Shown here: piece after piece, positions 25,603 to 37,077 of the stretch
How positions within the stretch are numbered: position 1 is the first letter of the stretch
Layout of the letters: each line of letters starts with the position of its first letter
NCBI GenBank assembly: GCA_024638265.1
Contig: JAHEKQ010000010.1
Coordinates: 1 to 64,000, forward strand
Source of the DNA: Flammeovirgaceae bacterium
GTDB lineage: Bacteria > Bacteroidota > Bacteroidia > Cytophagales > Cyclobacteriaceae
Reading direction: 5' to 3'
DNA length: 64,000 bases
The notes under the pieces: generated by a model
What the model was told of the DNA's origin: nothing
The model's database searches: none
What the model saw: only the letters and a program-made list of their open reading frames with translations
Made by a program: the position numbers and the translations under genes

Positions 25603-26656
25603 AGTCATGTTTATCCGGCAGCTGCATGATAAACTCCATCATCAGCTTAATCACATTCTCGATATCATCCTTATGAGCCGTTTCCACAGTCGTATGCATG
25701 TACTTGAGCGGTAGGGAAATTAACGCCGAAGCCACTCCTGCATTGGAATAGGCAAAGGCGTCAGTATCAGTTCCAGTTGCCCGTGTAGCCGCTACGCGTT
25801 GGAAAGGAATTTTCTTCTTTTCGGCCGTATCAATGATCATGTCCAGCACATTATTGTGTACCGCTGGTCCGGTAGTGAGTGCAGGCCCTGAGCCCGTTTT
25901 TACCATACCATTCTGCTTTTTGTCGTACATCGGGCTGCAAGTATCATGCGTTACATCCGTTACGATCGCGAGGTTTGGTTTGATATTATGAGCGATCATC
26001 TGGGCTCCACGGAGTCCTATCTCCTCCTGTACGGAATTCACCACATAGAGGCCGAAATCAGGCTTAAATTTCTTTTGGCGCAGTCGCCGGGCTACTTCGG
26101 CAATCATAAATCCGCCAATCCTGTTGTCTAATGCCCGGCCCACCAGGAAATCCTTATTCATTTCCGTCAGTTGATCTACGAAGGTGATCACCGTGCCCAC
26201 ATGAACGCCCAGTTTCTCGACCTCCTCCTTATTGTTACAACCCACGTCAATAAATATATTCTTAAGTGACGGGGGTTCTTCCTTATCCGAAAGTCGTACG
26301 TGAATGGCCGGCCAACCAAATACCCCGTTTACAATCCCTTTTTTAGTATGGAGATTAACCCTCATACTGGGTGCGATCTGGTGGTCACTACCGCCATTTC
26401 TCCTCACATAGATATAGCCATCGTCGGTGATATAATTGACAAACCAGGATATCTCATCCGCATGTGCCTCAATAACTACTTTGTATTTTGCTTTGGGGTT
26501 TATTACCCCCACGGCAGTCCCGTATGTATCGGTAATAAATGTATCCACATAGGGTTTTACATATTTCATCCAGATCTTCTGGCCGGAAGACTCAAAACCC
26601 GTAGGTGAAGCGTTATTCAAATAATCGTACAGGAAATCTTTACTCTTTTTATCCAT
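25583..26656 (-). CDS. M42 family metallopeptidase (glutamyl aminopeptidase type)
   Basis: A 357-residue cytosolic dinuclear-metal aminopeptidase of the tetrahedral TET type. Metal-ligand and catalytic motifs are visible: VIEAHADEISWFV, GRALDNRIGGFM, VNSVQEEIGLRGAQ, VTDVTHDTC and YMHTTVETAHKDD. The start MDKKSKDFLYDYLNN at 26656 is preferred because the frame upstream encodes a poorly ordered Cys-rich stretch that overlaps the neighbouring carboxylase gene. It starts one base before the carboxylase stop region, so the two are probably co-transcribed. It likely trims peptides from proteasome-like or Lon/Clp breakdown. Confidence 0.95.
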   Translation of the reverse strand: MDKKSKDFLYDYLNNASPTGFESSGQKIWMKYVKPYVDTFITDTYGTAVGVINPKAKYKVVIEAHADEISWFVNYITDDGYIYVRRNGGSDHQIAPSMRVNLHTKKGIVNGVFGWPAIHVRLSDKEEPPSLKNIFIDVGCNNKEEVEKLGVHVGTVITFVDQLTEMNKDFLVGRALDNRIGGFMIAEVARRLRQKKFKPDFGLYVVNSVQEEIGLRGAQMIAHNIKPNLAIVTDVTHDTCSPMYDKKQNGMVKTGSGPALTTGPAVHNNVLDMIIDTAEKKKIPFQRVAATRATGTDTDAFAYSNAGVASALISLPLKYMHTTVETAHKDDIENVIKLMMEFIMQLPDKHDFSYLKA

Positions 26657-26657
26657 A

Positions 26658-28211
26658 TTACAGTGGTATGTTGCCGTGTTTCTTTTTCGGCAGATTTTCA
26701 ACTTTGTTTTCCAGCATTTCAAATGCCCGGATTAATTTCTCCCGAGTATCAGAGGGCATGAGGACTTCATCAATATAACCTCTTTCAGCTGCCCGGTATG
26801 GATTGGCAAACTTCTCGGTATACTCATCAATCTTCTCCTGAAGTTTCTTTTCCGGATCCTTCGCACTCGCTATTTCACGCTTGAAAATGATCTCTGAAGC
26901 TCCCTTGGCTCCCATTACCGCAATCTCGGCATGTGGCCAGGCATAATTCAGGTCTGCCCCGATGTGCTTCGAATTCATTACATCATAAGCACCTCCATAG
27001 GCCTTTCGGGTAATTACTGTTACACGAGGTACGGTTGCTTCACTGAATGCATAGAGCAGCTTGGCCCCGTTGGTAATGATCCCGTTCCACTCCTGGTCAG
27101 TCCCCGGCAGGAATCCAGGTACGTCAACAAGGACAAGAAGAGGAATATTGAACGAATCACAGAACCTGACAAAGCGGGCGCCTTTTCTACTGGCCTCTAT
27201 ATTCAGTACCCCTGCAAGAACAGAGGGTTGATTTCCTACAATTCCAACCGATCTTCCACCAATTCGGGAGAATCCTACTACAATGTTTTCTGCGTAATTC
27301 TTATGAACCTCAAAGAAACTCCTGTCATCCACCAAACCTTTGATCACCTCCCTCATATCATAGGGTTGGTTCGGGTTCTCGGGGATCAATTCATCGAGGA
27401 AGGATGTATCCTTCTGCCCCGGATTGGGAAATCTCGGCGGATCATCCTCGCAGTTTTGAGGAATGTAGGAAAGTAATTTCTGGATATCCCGTATGCACTG
27501 TACCTCATTATCACTTATGAAGTGGGTGACCCCGCTTTTGCTCGCATGAGTAGAGGCCCCACCGAGATCTTCATGGGTAACATCCTCGTGGGTTACAGTC
27601 TTAACGACATTTGGACCCGTGACAAACATATAGGAGCTCTGATCTACCATGAATATATAATCCGTAATAGCCGGCGAATAAACAGCCCCCCCTGCACAGG
27701 GTCCCATAATCGCCGAGATCTGGGGAATCACACCCGACGCCCGCGTATTTCTAAAGAATATATCTGCATAACCCGCAAGGCTAACCACTCCCTCCTGGAT
27801 CCTGGCACCCCCCGAATCATTCAACCCTATCAAAGGGACTCCGTTTTTCATGGCGAGATCCATGATCTTGACGATCTTCTCCGCATGTGCCTCTGAAAGT
27901 GAGCCCCCGAACACCGTAAAATCCTGGCTGAAGACATAGACAGGCCTGTCGCTAATCTTTCCGTATCCTGTAATTACTCCATCTCCCAGGTAATGTTCCT
28001 TATCAAGCCCAAACATTGTGCTCCTGTGATCCACAAATTTCCCCATCTCTTCAAAACTCCCTTCATCCAGCAGCAGATTTATCCTTTCCCGGGCCGTGAG
28101 CTTTCCCTTGGCATGCTGCTTTTTGATCCGTTCCTCACCTCCCCCTTCAAGGGCTTTTTGATTCTTCTCCTCTAATTTTTTGAATTTCTTATGATTCGAG
28201 TTGTCAGACAC
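26658..28211 (-). CDS. Acyl-CoA carboxylase beta subunit, propionyl-CoA carboxylase type
   Basis: A 517-residue carboxyltransferase, probably making methylmalonyl-CoA from propionyl-CoA. [18 protein letters not shown], the [19 protein letters not shown] motif, [29 protein letters not shown] and, in the second half, [18 protein letters not shown] and [10 protein letters not shown] are diagnostic. The frame extends upstream to 28514 but that part overlaps the divergent Ldh-family gene and its promoter; the GTG at 28211 ([17 protein letters not shown]) gives the standard N-terminus and length. No biotin-carrying subunit is adjacent. This is the second carboxylase beta subunit in the window; the first (4125-5750) is of a different subfamily. 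Confidence 0.92.
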   Translation of the reverse strand: MSDNSNHKKFKKLEEKNQKALEGGGEERIKKQHAKGKLTARERINLLLDEGSFEEMGKFVDHRSTMFGLDKEHYLGDGVITGYGKISDRPVYVFSQDFTVFGGSLSEAHAEKIVKIMDLAMKNGVPLIGLNDSGGARIQEGVVSLAGYADIFFRNTRASGVIPQISAIMGPCAGGAVYSPAITDYIFMVDQSSYMFVTGPNVVKTVTHEDVTHEDLGGASTHASKSGVTHFISDNEVQCIRDIQKLLSYIPQNCEDDPPRFPNPGQKDTSFLDELIPENPNQPYDMREVIKGLVDDRSFFEVHKNYAENIVVGFSRIGGRSVGIVGNQPSVLAGVLNIEASRKGARFVRFCDSFNIPLLVLVDVPGFLPGTDQEWNGIITNGAKLLYAFSEATVPRVTVITRKAYGGAYDVMNSKHIGADLNYAWPHAEIAVMGAKGASEIIFKREIASAKDPEKKLQEKIDEYTEKFANPYRAAERGYIDEVLMPSDTREKLIRAFEMLENKVENLPKKKHGNIPL

Positions 28212-28289
28212 CTTTCCTTTTTTTCTTAAATATACTACTTGGATGCTATCTGAACTACCTATCCCCATTTCAACGGATAATATTTTTGA

Positions 28290-28297
28290 TACCTTTG
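28290..28297 (+). promoter_or_regulatory. -7 box TACCTTTG of the Ldh-family gene
   Basis: Perfect TAnnTTTG seven bases before the ATG at 28305, with TTT at 19-base spacing upstream. It implies a leaderless or nearly leaderless mRNA. Confidence 0.6.
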
Positions 28298-28304
28298 CAG
28301 CTAA

Positions 28305-29375
28305 ATGGTACCGTACAAAAATCTGATGGAATTTTGCCAATCTGTCTTCCTTAAGATGGGTTGCAATGAAGATGATACAAGGCTTGCCTCCGATGTACTT
28401 ACGAAGTCCGATCTCAGGGGCATTGATTCCCATGGTGTGGCACGTCTTTCGGGATATACGAGGTTGTGGAAGGCAGGGAGGATCAATCCTACTCCCAACA
28501 TAAAAATCGTACACGAAACCCCCAGTACAGCGACTATAGACGGGGATGCGGGTTTGGGCCTCGTGGTAACTCCTTTTGCCATGGAAATTGCCATGAAAAA
28601 GGCGGAAACTGCCGGAACCGGGTGGGTGGCAATCCGAAATTCAAATCATTTTGGTATTGCCTCCTATCATACAGAGTTGGCTTTGAAAAGGGACATGATA
28701 GGCATGTCGATGACAAACGCCAGTCCACTGGTAGCCCCCACTTTCTCCAGTGAAAGGCTGCTCGGCACCAATCCTATTTCCGTAGCTATTCCTTCAGGGA
28801 GTGAAACCCCGTTCATTGCAGACTTTGCCACTACAACGGCTGCCAACGGGAAGCTCGAGATCCTTCAGCGAAAGGGAAAAAAAGCCCCTGTGGGCTGGAT
28901 ACAGGATAAAGAAGGTAATAGTTCTGAAGATCCCCACGAACTAAAAGAAGGAGGAGCACTCTTACCCCTTGGAAGTGATTATGAACATGGGAGTCATAAA
29001 GGATATTGTCTGGGAGGCATAGTGGATATATTCAGTGCCGTGTTATCAGGTGCCAACTACGGACCTTGGGCACCCCCTTTTGTCAGCTTTTTACCCCTCT
29101 CGGAAGACCCGGTGGGTGAAGGCCTGGGTCATTTTGTAGGGGCTTTGAGGGTGGATGCCTTTCGGCCCTCTGACGATTTTAAAGGGCATATGGATCACTG
29201 GATCCGGAGATTCCGCGATTCGATACCGGCACCCGGTTACGAAAAGGTATTGATCCCGGGAGACCCTGAAAGGGAAGCAGAAAAAGACCGCATGAAAAAT
29301 GGCATTCCGGTCAATGACAAGGTCTTGAATGATTTGGGTGACTTAGCAAAGGAACTCGGTATCAAGCCGCTCTAA
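28305..29375 (+). CDS. Ldh family oxidoreductase (malate/L-lactate/ureidoglycolate dehydrogenase type)
   Basis: A 356-residue NAD(P)-dependent dehydrogenase of the Ldh_2 family, distinct from Rossmann-fold lactate dehydrogenases. The early motif [15 protein letters not shown] contains the catalytic His, [15 protein letters not shown] and [21 protein letters not shown] (broken here at 20) form the cofactor and substrate site, and [21 protein letters not shown] is a conserved C-terminal helix. Members reduce 2-oxoacids such as oxaloacetate, pyruvate or ureidoglycolate; the substrate cannot be read from sequence. The start at 28305 follows the promoter box closely. Stands alone on the plus strand, five bases from the convergent barrel protein gene. 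Confidence 0.93.
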   Translation: MVPYKNLMEFCQSVFLKMGCNEDDTRLASDVLTKSDLRGIDSHGVARLSGYTRLWKAGRINPTPNIKIVHETPSTATIDGDAGLGLVVTPFAMEIAMKKAETAGTGWVAIRNSNHFGIASYHTELALKRDMIGMSMTNASPLVAPTFSSERLLGTNPISVAIPSGSETPFIADFATTTAANGKLEILQRKGKKAPVGWIQDKEGNSSEDPHELKEGGALLPLGSDYEHGSHKGYCLGGIVDIFSAVLSGANYGPWAPPFVSFLPLSEDPVGEGLGHFVGALRVDAFRPSDDFKGHMDHWIRRFRDSIPAPGYEKVLIPGDPEREAEKDRMKNGIPVNDKVLNDLGDLAKELGIKPL

Positions 29376-29379
29376 TCGC

Positions 29380-29907
29380 TCAAAAAGGACTGTACACAAA
29401 CCCCGCCCTATAGGTCCAGGGGTTTCCCACGTTATTGGTCTCGCGTGAATTGGATACCGTATAAAGGATCATCGCCTGGAAACCGGCGCGTTCTGATAGG
29501 GATTGGAAAAATCCGCCACCGGCACGGTATTCGGGAACAAACCAGAAACGACTATTATCGAACTCTGATTTATAACCCAATTTTTCATACTCCGCATAAG
29601 CAAAAAACTGGGCGATAAGGTTCTGCCTGACAAAAATGCGATAACCAAATATGTTTCCTGATACACCCGTGATCCTGTTCTGTATATACTGGTAGGTGAC
29701 ACCGGTACCAATGGAAGTCGACCGGGTAACCATAAATCCCAGAATGGGTGAACCCCCAACAATGGCGACATTCTGATCAAAGGCAAGATCCAGTCCCCCA
29801 CCGAAATAGAATCTCTGCATCAGGGGCGATTTCTTTGAAATACCCTGAACCTGGGAATGAGCAGCAATTCCGGAAGCAAGAAGCAGAACCAGTAAAAGGA
29901 CCCTCAT
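29380..29907 (-). CDS. Predicted small outer-membrane beta-barrel protein
   Basis: A 175-residue protein I cannot assign to a named family. A signal peptide (about residues 1-19, ending AHSQ) is followed by alternating hydrophobic and polar residues, glycine and aromatic residues typical of a small outer-membrane barrel (FYFGGGLDLAFDQ, SIGTGVTYQYIQ, FFAYAEYEKLGYKS), ending in an aromatic residue (YSPF) as barrel proteins do. Its start overlaps the FtsB-like gene's stop by four bases, so they are co-transcribed; a link with cell division is only positional. Confidence 0.8.
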   Translation of the reverse strand: MRVLLLVLLLASGIAAHSQVQGISKKSPLMQRFYFGGGLDLAFDQNVAIVGGSPILGFMVTRSTSIGTGVTYQYIQNRITGVSGNIFGYRIFVRQNLIAQFFAYAEYEKLGYKSEFDNSRFWFVPEYRAGGGFFQSLSERAGFQAMILYTVSNSRETNNVGNPWTYRAGFVYSPF

Positions 29908-30200
29908 TGTTCTTCAACGACGATGAACAAATCCTCAGTATCCTTTTTCATAAAATATTTTTCGCGTGCAAACTTTTCCATCAGCTCGCGATCAGTAAGC
30001 CTCTCTTCATATTGCTGGTTGATCAGCTGGATATTTTCCTGGTAATACTCTTTTCGGGCCTCCAGATCATTCACCTTTTGCTTCAGTTTGAGCTGGGAAA
30101 GGATGTCATTGGAGTCAATAAAGAGCATCCAGATGAGGAAAAAAGCGCCGGAAAGGAAGTAAAAATTCCTGACGAACCTCGGTAATCTGATTTTCATCAT
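29904..30200 (-). CDS. FtsB/DivIC-like septum formation initiator
   Basis: A 98-residue bitopic membrane protein. One membrane helix (FYFLSGAFFLIWMLFI, about 12-27) is followed by a coiled coil (about 33-65, LKLKQKVNDLEARKEYYQEN) and a C-terminal segment with FAREKYFMKKDTEDLFIV, the conserved FtsB end. Proteins of this family bridge FtsL and FtsQ in the divisome. It lies directly after eno, a neighbour arrangement also found for ftsB in other bacteria, which supports the call. It is 46 bases downstream of eno and probably in the same transcript. Confidence 0.9.
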   Translation of the reverse strand: MMKIRLPRFVRNFYFLSGAFFLIWMLFIDSNDILSQLKLKQKVNDLEARKEYYQENIQLINQQYEERLTDRELMEKFAREKYFMKKDTEDLFIVVEEQ

Positions 30201-30246
30201 TAAAAAAGTTTATTCAAAATACGGAATTACGGTCGTAAAGTAAAAT

Positions 30247-32621
<2,375 letters not shown>

Positions 32622-32639
32622 GTGTAGTGGTTAGGTTCC

Positions 32640-32681
32640 CGCAAAAATAAAAAAAGGGATTGAAGCATCTCCAATCCCTTT
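32640..32681 (-). terminator. Intrinsic terminator after rplQ, overlapping carA promoter
   Basis: On the minus strand a perfect ten-pair stem AAAGGGATTG/CAATCCCTTT (32672-32681 and 32653-32662), nine-base loop, then TTTTTTATTTTTG. It closes the ribosomal protein cluster. The T tract contains TATTTTTG (32642-32649), a perfect -7 box for carA. Confidence 0.85.
32642..32649 (-). promoter_or_regulatory. -7 box TATTTTTG of carA-eno
   Basis: Perfect TAnnTTTG on the minus strand, 20 bases before the carA ATG, embedded in the T run of the upstream terminator. No TTG at the usual spacing. Confidence 0.45.
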
Positions 32682-32701
32682 AGATTTTTTAGTGAATAAG
32701 G

Positions 32702-33502
32702 TCAGTCTTTCTTTTCCTCATCCTCGTTATCCGATTTTTCTTCGGGCTTTTCTTCCTCGGCTTTGGGTTCTTCACTGGCTTCAGCCTTTGGTTCTTCCGC
32801 TACCTCTTCGGAAGTTTCAGTTTCAACTTCAGCGGCTACCTCTTCTTTTGGCTCTTCCACCACATCTTCGGCAGTTTCAGCAGTAGCTTCTTCCTCGGTA
32901 ACGTCCGCTTCGGGCTCCGCCACCTCCTGGGTAGCTTCCTCAACAGATTCTACTTCAACAGATTCTTCTATTTCCGCTGCGGGTTCCTGTACCTCCACTG
33001 ACTCGTCGGATTCCGCCACTTGTTCGGTAACCTCAGCTGATTCTACCTCTGCCTTGGGTGTAGTTTCCGTCTTCTTCGCACCACCCCCTCTACGGCTTCG
33101 CCTTGTCTTGGCCTTAGCGGGCTTGTCTTCCTGCAGCAGAAGTTCGTTATAATCCACCAATTCGATCATTGCCATCTCCGCGTTATCACCAAGACGGGTT
33201 CCCATCTTGATAATCCGGGTATATCCACCGGGCCTGTCAGCAATTTTGCTCGCCACTTCGTCGAACAGGGTCTGTACGGCATACTTGTTCTGCAGGTATC
33301 CGAAAACCACTCTTCGCGAATGGGTGGTATTATCCTTTGCCTTTGTCAGGATCGGCTCGACATACTTGCGCAATGCTTTCGCCTTCGCAACGGTTGTCGT
33401 GATACGCTTATGTTCGATGAGCGAACTCGCCATATTGGACAACATTGCGTTACGGTGAGAAGCCGTTCTGCTCAGGTGATTAAATTTCTTACCGTGTCTC
33501 AT
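32702..33502 (-). CDS. rplQ: Ribosomal protein L17 with long acidic C-terminal tail
   Basis: The first 120 residues are a complete L17 ([27 protein letters not shown]-like [20 protein letters not shown]), a 50S protein near the exit tunnel. A basic linker ([13 protein letters not shown], about 132-144) and then about 115 residues made almost only of Glu, Ala, Val, Ser, Thr and Pro follow, ending [13 protein letters not shown]. The tail is several times longer than in typical L17 (whole protein 266 versus about 120-130 residues in most bacteria) and is likely disordered and strongly negative. Last gene of the ribosomal cluster, five bases after rpoA. Confidence 0.96.
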   Translation of the reverse strand: MRHGKKFNHLSRTASHRNAMLSNMASSLIEHKRITTTVAKAKALRKYVEPILTKAKDNTTHSRRVVFGYLQNKYAVQTLFDEVASKIADRPGGYTRIIKMGTRLGDNAEMAMIELVDYNELLLQEDKPAKAKTRRSRRGGGAKKTETTPKAEVESAEVTEQVAESDESVEVQEPAAEIEESVEVESVEEATQEVAEPEADVTEEEATAETAEDVVEEPKEEVAAEVETETSEEVAEEPKAEASEEPKAEEEKPEEKSDNEDEEKKD

Positions 33503-33506
33503 CGTT

Positions 33507-34496
33507 TTACTCTTCTTCCAGTTTATATCGTGAAAGGTCCATTCCGAAGGTCAGACCTTTTTCCTGTACCAACTGCTCAAGTTCAGCGAGCGACTTCTTA
33601 CCGAAATTCCTGAATTTCATCATATCGGAAATTTCGAGCTTAACGAGGTCACCCAATGATTTTACATCAGCAGCCTTGAGGCAATTGTATGCTCTTACAG
33701 AAAGATCGAGATCGTTGAGGGGGGTTTTGAGGAGTTTCCTCATATGAAGCATCTCTTCATCCACCTGCTCAACTTCACCGGCTCTCTCCGTCTCCAGTTC
33801 AATGCTCTTGTCACTGAACAGCATGAAGTGCTGAATAAGGATATGAGCGGCTTCTTCAAGAGCCTTTTCAGGATGAATCGATCCGTCCGTTTCTATATCC
33901 AGGATTAGCTGTTCGTAGTCTGTTTTCTGTTCAACCCTTGTATTCTCTACGCTGTACTTCACATTCTTGATCGGTGTGAAGATGGCATCGATGGGAATAG
34001 ATCCGAAAACTTGTTCGGCTGGCTTGTTTTCTTCTGCCGGAACATAACCCCTACCCTTTTCAATAGTAAGTTCTATTTCCAGATCCACAGAATCGTCGAG
34101 ATCACATATCACATGATCAGGATTCAGGATTTCAAAAGCAGTAGTGAATTTAGCGAGATCACCGGCTGTCAGTTGCTTCTGCTTCTTAACAGTAACCGTA
34201 ATCTTGTTATCAAATGATTCACCAATTTTCTTGAACCTCACTTGTTTGAAGTTCAGAATGATTTCTGAAACATCCTGTACTACTCCCTCTATGGTGGAGA
34301 ACTCGTGCAATATGCTCGGGATCTTTACCCCTGTGATCGCATACCCCTCCAACGAGGAGAGCAGAATTCTTCTCAGAGCATTCCCGATGGTAACTCCATA
34401 TCCTTTTTCCAGTGGTTTAAATGTAAAGAGGCCTCTGAAATCATCGGCTTTTTCCATTGCCACTTTGTCGGGCATTTGAAATGCAAGTATTGACAT
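33507..34496 (-). CDS. rpoA: RNA polymerase alpha subunit
   Basis: A 329-residue subunit that nucleates RNA polymerase assembly and contacts upstream promoter DNA. The N-terminal assembly domain (about 1-230) shows [20 protein letters not shown] and [20 protein letters not shown]; the C-terminal DNA-binding domain (about 250-329) has [20 protein letters not shown] and the helix-hairpin-helix [17 protein letters not shown]. Gene order rpsD-rpoA-rplQ is the classic alpha operon. Confidence 0.99.
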   Translation of the reverse strand: MSILAFQMPDKVAMEKADDFRGLFTFKPLEKGYGVTIGNALRRILLSSLEGYAITGVKIPSILHEFSTIEGVVQDVSEIILNFKQVRFKKIGESFDNKITVTVKKQKQLTAGDLAKFTTAFEILNPDHVICDLDDSVDLEIELTIEKGRGYVPAEENKPAEQVFGSIPIDAIFTPIKNVKYSVENTRVEQKTDYEQLILDIETDGSIHPEKALEEAAHILIQHFMLFSDKSIELETERAGEVEQVDEEMLHMRKLLKTPLNDLDLSVRAYNCLKAADVKSLGDLVKLEISDMMKFRNFGKKSLAELEQLVQEKGLTFGMDLSRYKLEEE

Positions 34497-34546
34497 AAAT
34501 CTATCTTTTAAATGTTGACCTTGGTCGTCAAAAATCTTATTAACTA

Positions 34547-35152
34547 TTACTTGGAATACAATTCGACAATCAACTGTTCGTTGATGTTCTCAGGAATCAG
34601 GTCCCTTTCAGGAACTGATATCACCTTTCCGGTCATATCAGAAGATTCCCATTCCAACCAGGGATACTTCCTGTTGCTGTATACGGCAAGACTCTCTGTG
34701 ATCGCTTCCAGTGATTTAGATCTTTCCCTTACACCGATAACGTCACCTACTCGCAGTGAAAAGGAAGGAATATTGACAACTTCACCGTTTACAGTGATAT
34801 GTTTATGTGAAACAAGTTGTCTCGCTGCTCTTCGGGTAGGGGCAATTCCCAGCCTGAAAACCGTGTTGTCCAGTCGAGCCTCGAGCAATTGAAGCAATAC
34901 CTCACCGGTAACGCCTCCCTTACTGGAAGCTTTGTCAAAAAGGTTGGAGAATTGACGCTCCAGGACACCGTATATATATTTTGCCTTTTGTTTCTCAGCC
35001 AGCTGGATAGCATATTCAGACTGCTTCCTTCTCCTTCCCCGGCCATGCTGACCAGGAGGGTAGGCTTTCTTCTGCAGTGCCTTGCTAGGCCCGAATATGG
35101 GCTCGTTAAACTTCCTTGAAACTTTCGACTTAGGACCTCTGTACCTTGCCAT
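34547..35152 (-). CDS. rpsD: Ribosomal protein S4
   Basis: A 201-residue primary 16S rRNA-binding protein of the 30S body. N-terminal [20 protein letters not shown] is the Bacteroidota form without the zinc-binding cysteines, and the S4 RNA-binding fold is seen in [20 protein letters not shown] and [16 protein letters not shown]. In E. coli S4 represses the alpha operon; a comparable control here cannot be read from sequence. Confidence 0.98.
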   Translation of the reverse strand: MARYRGPKSKVSRKFNEPIFGPSKALQKKAYPPGQHGRGRRRKQSEYAIQLAEKQKAKYIYGVLERQFSNLFDKASSKGGVTGEVLLQLLEARLDNTVFRLGIAPTRRAARQLVSHKHITVNGEVVNIPSFSLRVGDVIGVRERSKSLEAITESLAVYSNRKYPWLEWESSDMTGKVISVPERDLIPENINEQLIVELYSK

Positions 35153-35173
35153 TATATTTCTTCTTTTCTCTTT

Positions 35174-35566
35174 TTATACTCTTCTTCTTTTCGGAGGCCG
35201 GCAACCGTTGTGTGGTAGCGGGGTCACATCCTTAATAGTTGTAACCTCAATTCCCACTCCCTGGATGGTCCTGATAGCAGACTCTCTACCGGCGCCGGGG
35301 CCTTTTACAAAGACTTCCACTTTACGCAGGCCAAGATCATATGCCTTTTGAGCACAATCTTTTGCAGCCACCTGTGCAGCATAGGGAGTGTTCTTCTTAG
35401 AACCTTTGAATCCCATTTTACCGGCAGATGCCCACGAAATGACCTGGCCTCCCGTGTTGGTCATTGAAATAATGATATTATTGAAAGTTGCCTGGATATG
35501 TGCTTGTCCAATAGCTTCTACCAGGACGACTCTCTTTTTTGCTTTATCTTTTCTTTTCTGAGCCAT
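35174..35566 (-). CDS. rpsK: Ribosomal protein S11
   Basis: A 130-residue protein of the 30S platform. The family motifs [34 protein letters not shown] and the basic C-terminus [10 protein letters not shown] are intact. Five bases separate it from rpsM. Confidence 0.98.
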   Translation of the reverse strand: MAQKRKDKAKKRVVLVEAIGQAHIQATFNNIIISMTNTGGQVISWASAGKMGFKGSKKNTPYAAQVAAKDCAQKAYDLGLRKVEVFVKGPGAGRESAIRTIQGVGIEVTTIKDVTPLPHNGCRPPKRRRV

Positions 35567-35571
35567 AACTC

Positions 35572-35949
35572 TTACTTAACAGCCTTCTTCTTATTTGCTA
35601 CAGTTTTTCTCTTACCCTTCCTTGTACGGGAATTGTTTTTGGTCTTTTGTCCCCTTACAGGAAGACCCTTCCTGTGTCGAAGTCCACGGTAGCAACCGAT
35701 ATCAAGCAGACGCTTGATACTGAGCTGTACTTCAGACTTAAGAACACCTTCGACCTTAAAGTTCTCACTGATGACTTTACGGATAGCATTGGCCTCCTCA
35801 TCGGTCCATTCGTCTACCTTCTTGCTCCTGTCCACCTTAGCAGCGTCTAAGATCTGTTGGGCACTGCTTTTACCGATACCGTAGATATAGGTCAGTGCAA
35901 TCTCTCCCCTTTTCTTATCGGGAATATCAACTCCTGAAATCCTTGCCAT
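35572..35949 (-). CDS. rpsM: Ribosomal protein S13
   Basis: A 125-residue protein of the 30S head that contacts the 50S subunit and P-site tRNA. It begins [20 protein letters not shown], has the helix-hairpin-helix region [14 protein letters not shown] and the signature [20 protein letters not shown], and ends in a lysine-rich tail. Follows rpmJ by four bases. Confidence 0.98.
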   Translation of the reverse strand: MARISGVDIPDKKRGEIALTYIYGIGKSSAQQILDAAKVDRSKKVDEWTDEEANAIRKVISENFKVEGVLKSEVQLSIKRLLDIGCYRGLRHRKGLPVRGQKTKNNSRTRKGKRKTVANKKKAVK

Positions 35950-35953
35950 AATA

Positions 35954-36070
35954 TTATCCTTGTCTTTGTTTAAACCGTGGATTCTTCTTGTTAATCACAT
36001 AGAGCTTACCTTTCCTCCGGATGATCTTACAATCCGCGCTTCTTTTCTTTATGGATGCTCTTACTTTCAT
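35954..36070 (-). CDS. rpmJ: Ribosomal protein L36, zinc-free type
   Basis: A 38-residue gene, ATG at 36070 to TAA at 35954, reading [20 protein letters not shown] at the start and ending NPRFKQRQG. It sits between infA and rpsM, the normal place for rpmJ. Of the four zinc ligands of classical L36 only the second Cys is kept: the first is Ser, the third Asn and the His is Phe, so this is the zinc-independent form usual in Bacteroidota. Confidence 0.96.
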   Translation of the reverse strand: MKVRASIKKRSADCKIIRRKGKLYVINKKNPRFKQRQG

Positions 36071-36077
36071 TGTTCCT

Positions 36078-36296
36078 TTATTTATATCGATAAACAATTC
36101 GGCCCTTAGTCAAATCATAGGGCGTCATTTCAAGCTTAACTTTGTCACCGGGAAGGATCTTGATATAATTCATCCTCATCTTCCCTGAAATGTGGGCAAT
36201 TACCTCATGGCCATTCTCGAGTTCTACACGAAAATTCGCGTTACCGAGGGCCTCAGTAATTGTTCCATCTTGTTCTATTGACTTCTGCTTTGCCAT
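36078..36296 (-). CDS. infA: Translation initiation factor IF-1
   Basis: A 72-residue OB-fold factor that binds the ribosomal A site during initiation. [40 protein letters not shown] and the end [12 protein letters not shown] are typical. One base from the map stop, seven before rpmJ. Confidence 0.98.
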   Translation of the reverse strand: MAKQKSIEQDGTITEALGNANFRVELENGHEVIAHISGKMRMNYIKILPGDKVKLEMTPYDLTKGRIVYRYK

Positions 36297-36297
36297 A

Positions 36298-37071
36298 TTA
36301 TCCTTTGAACTTCTGTTTTATGTATTTATGTGTCGTCAAAACTTCAGTTCCTTCTTTAAATATCGCCACCGTATGCTCAAAATGTGCTGACGGTTTCCTA
36401 TCGGATGTCCTTATAGTCCAGCCATCCGCCTCCTGTACAATATTTCTCTTTCCCAGGTTGATCATCGGTTCAATCGCGATGACCATTCCATCCTTCAACT
36501 TCGCTCCCTTACCCCTCTTACCGTAGTTGGGAACCTCTGGGCCTTCATGCAGGTTTTTTCCTACTCCATGACCTACAAGTTCCCTCACGATCGTATACCC
36601 GAAAGATTCAACATGTTGTTGAATAGCATAGGATATATCGCCGATCCTGTTTCCGAACTTCGCACCTTCAATTCCCTTGTACAGGGATTCTTCCGTGTGT
36701 GTTAAAAGATCCATCACCGCCTGATCCTCTACGTCCACCGGATAGGTGTAGGCAGAGTCACTGTGATATCCCTTGTAAAAAACACCGCAATCAATGGAAA
36801 CAATGTCCCCCGGTTTTAGTTCATAATCCGAAGGGAATCCATGGACCACCTGTTCGTTGGTCGAGATACACAAAGCGGAGGGGAAACCGTTGTAACCCTT
36901 AAACGAGGGCTTACCGCCATGATCGCAAATGAATTCATCCGCAACCTTGTCGAGCTCTTTGGTTTTGACACCTGGTCGAACCATCCCGGCGACTTCGCCA
37001 TGGGCTCTTCCCAGGATATCAGCTCCTTCCTTGATGAGCTCAATTTCCTCCCTAGTCTTATAATAGATCAT
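36298..37071 (-). CDS. map: Methionine aminopeptidase, type I
   Basis: A 257-residue dinuclear-metal enzyme that removes N-terminal methionine from new proteins. Metal ligands are in [20 protein letters not shown], the His of [20 protein letters not shown], the Glu of [10 protein letters not shown] and the late Glu of [11 protein letters not shown]. No N-terminal SH3-like extension. Placement between secY and infA is common. Confidence 0.98.
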   Translation of the reverse strand: MIYYKTREEIELIKEGADILGRAHGEVAGMVRPGVKTKELDKVADEFICDHGGKPSFKGYNGFPSALCISTNEQVVHGFPSDYELKPGDIVSIDCGVFYKGYHSDSAYTYPVDVEDQAVMDLLTHTEESLYKGIEGAKFGNRIGDISYAIQQHVESFGYTIVRELVGHGVGKNLHEGPEVPNYGKRGKGAKLKDGMVIAIEPMINLGKRNIVQEADGWTIRTSDRKPSAHFEHTVAIFKEGTEVLTTHKYIKQKFKG

Positions 37072-37077
37072 TTAAGA

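Noticed and set aside
28212-28514. Longer N-terminus for the propionyl-CoA-carboxylase-type subunit
   Set aside because: The extension overlaps the divergent Ldh-family gene and its promoter, is not like any carboxylase sequence, and the GTG at 28211 gives the standard N-terminus.
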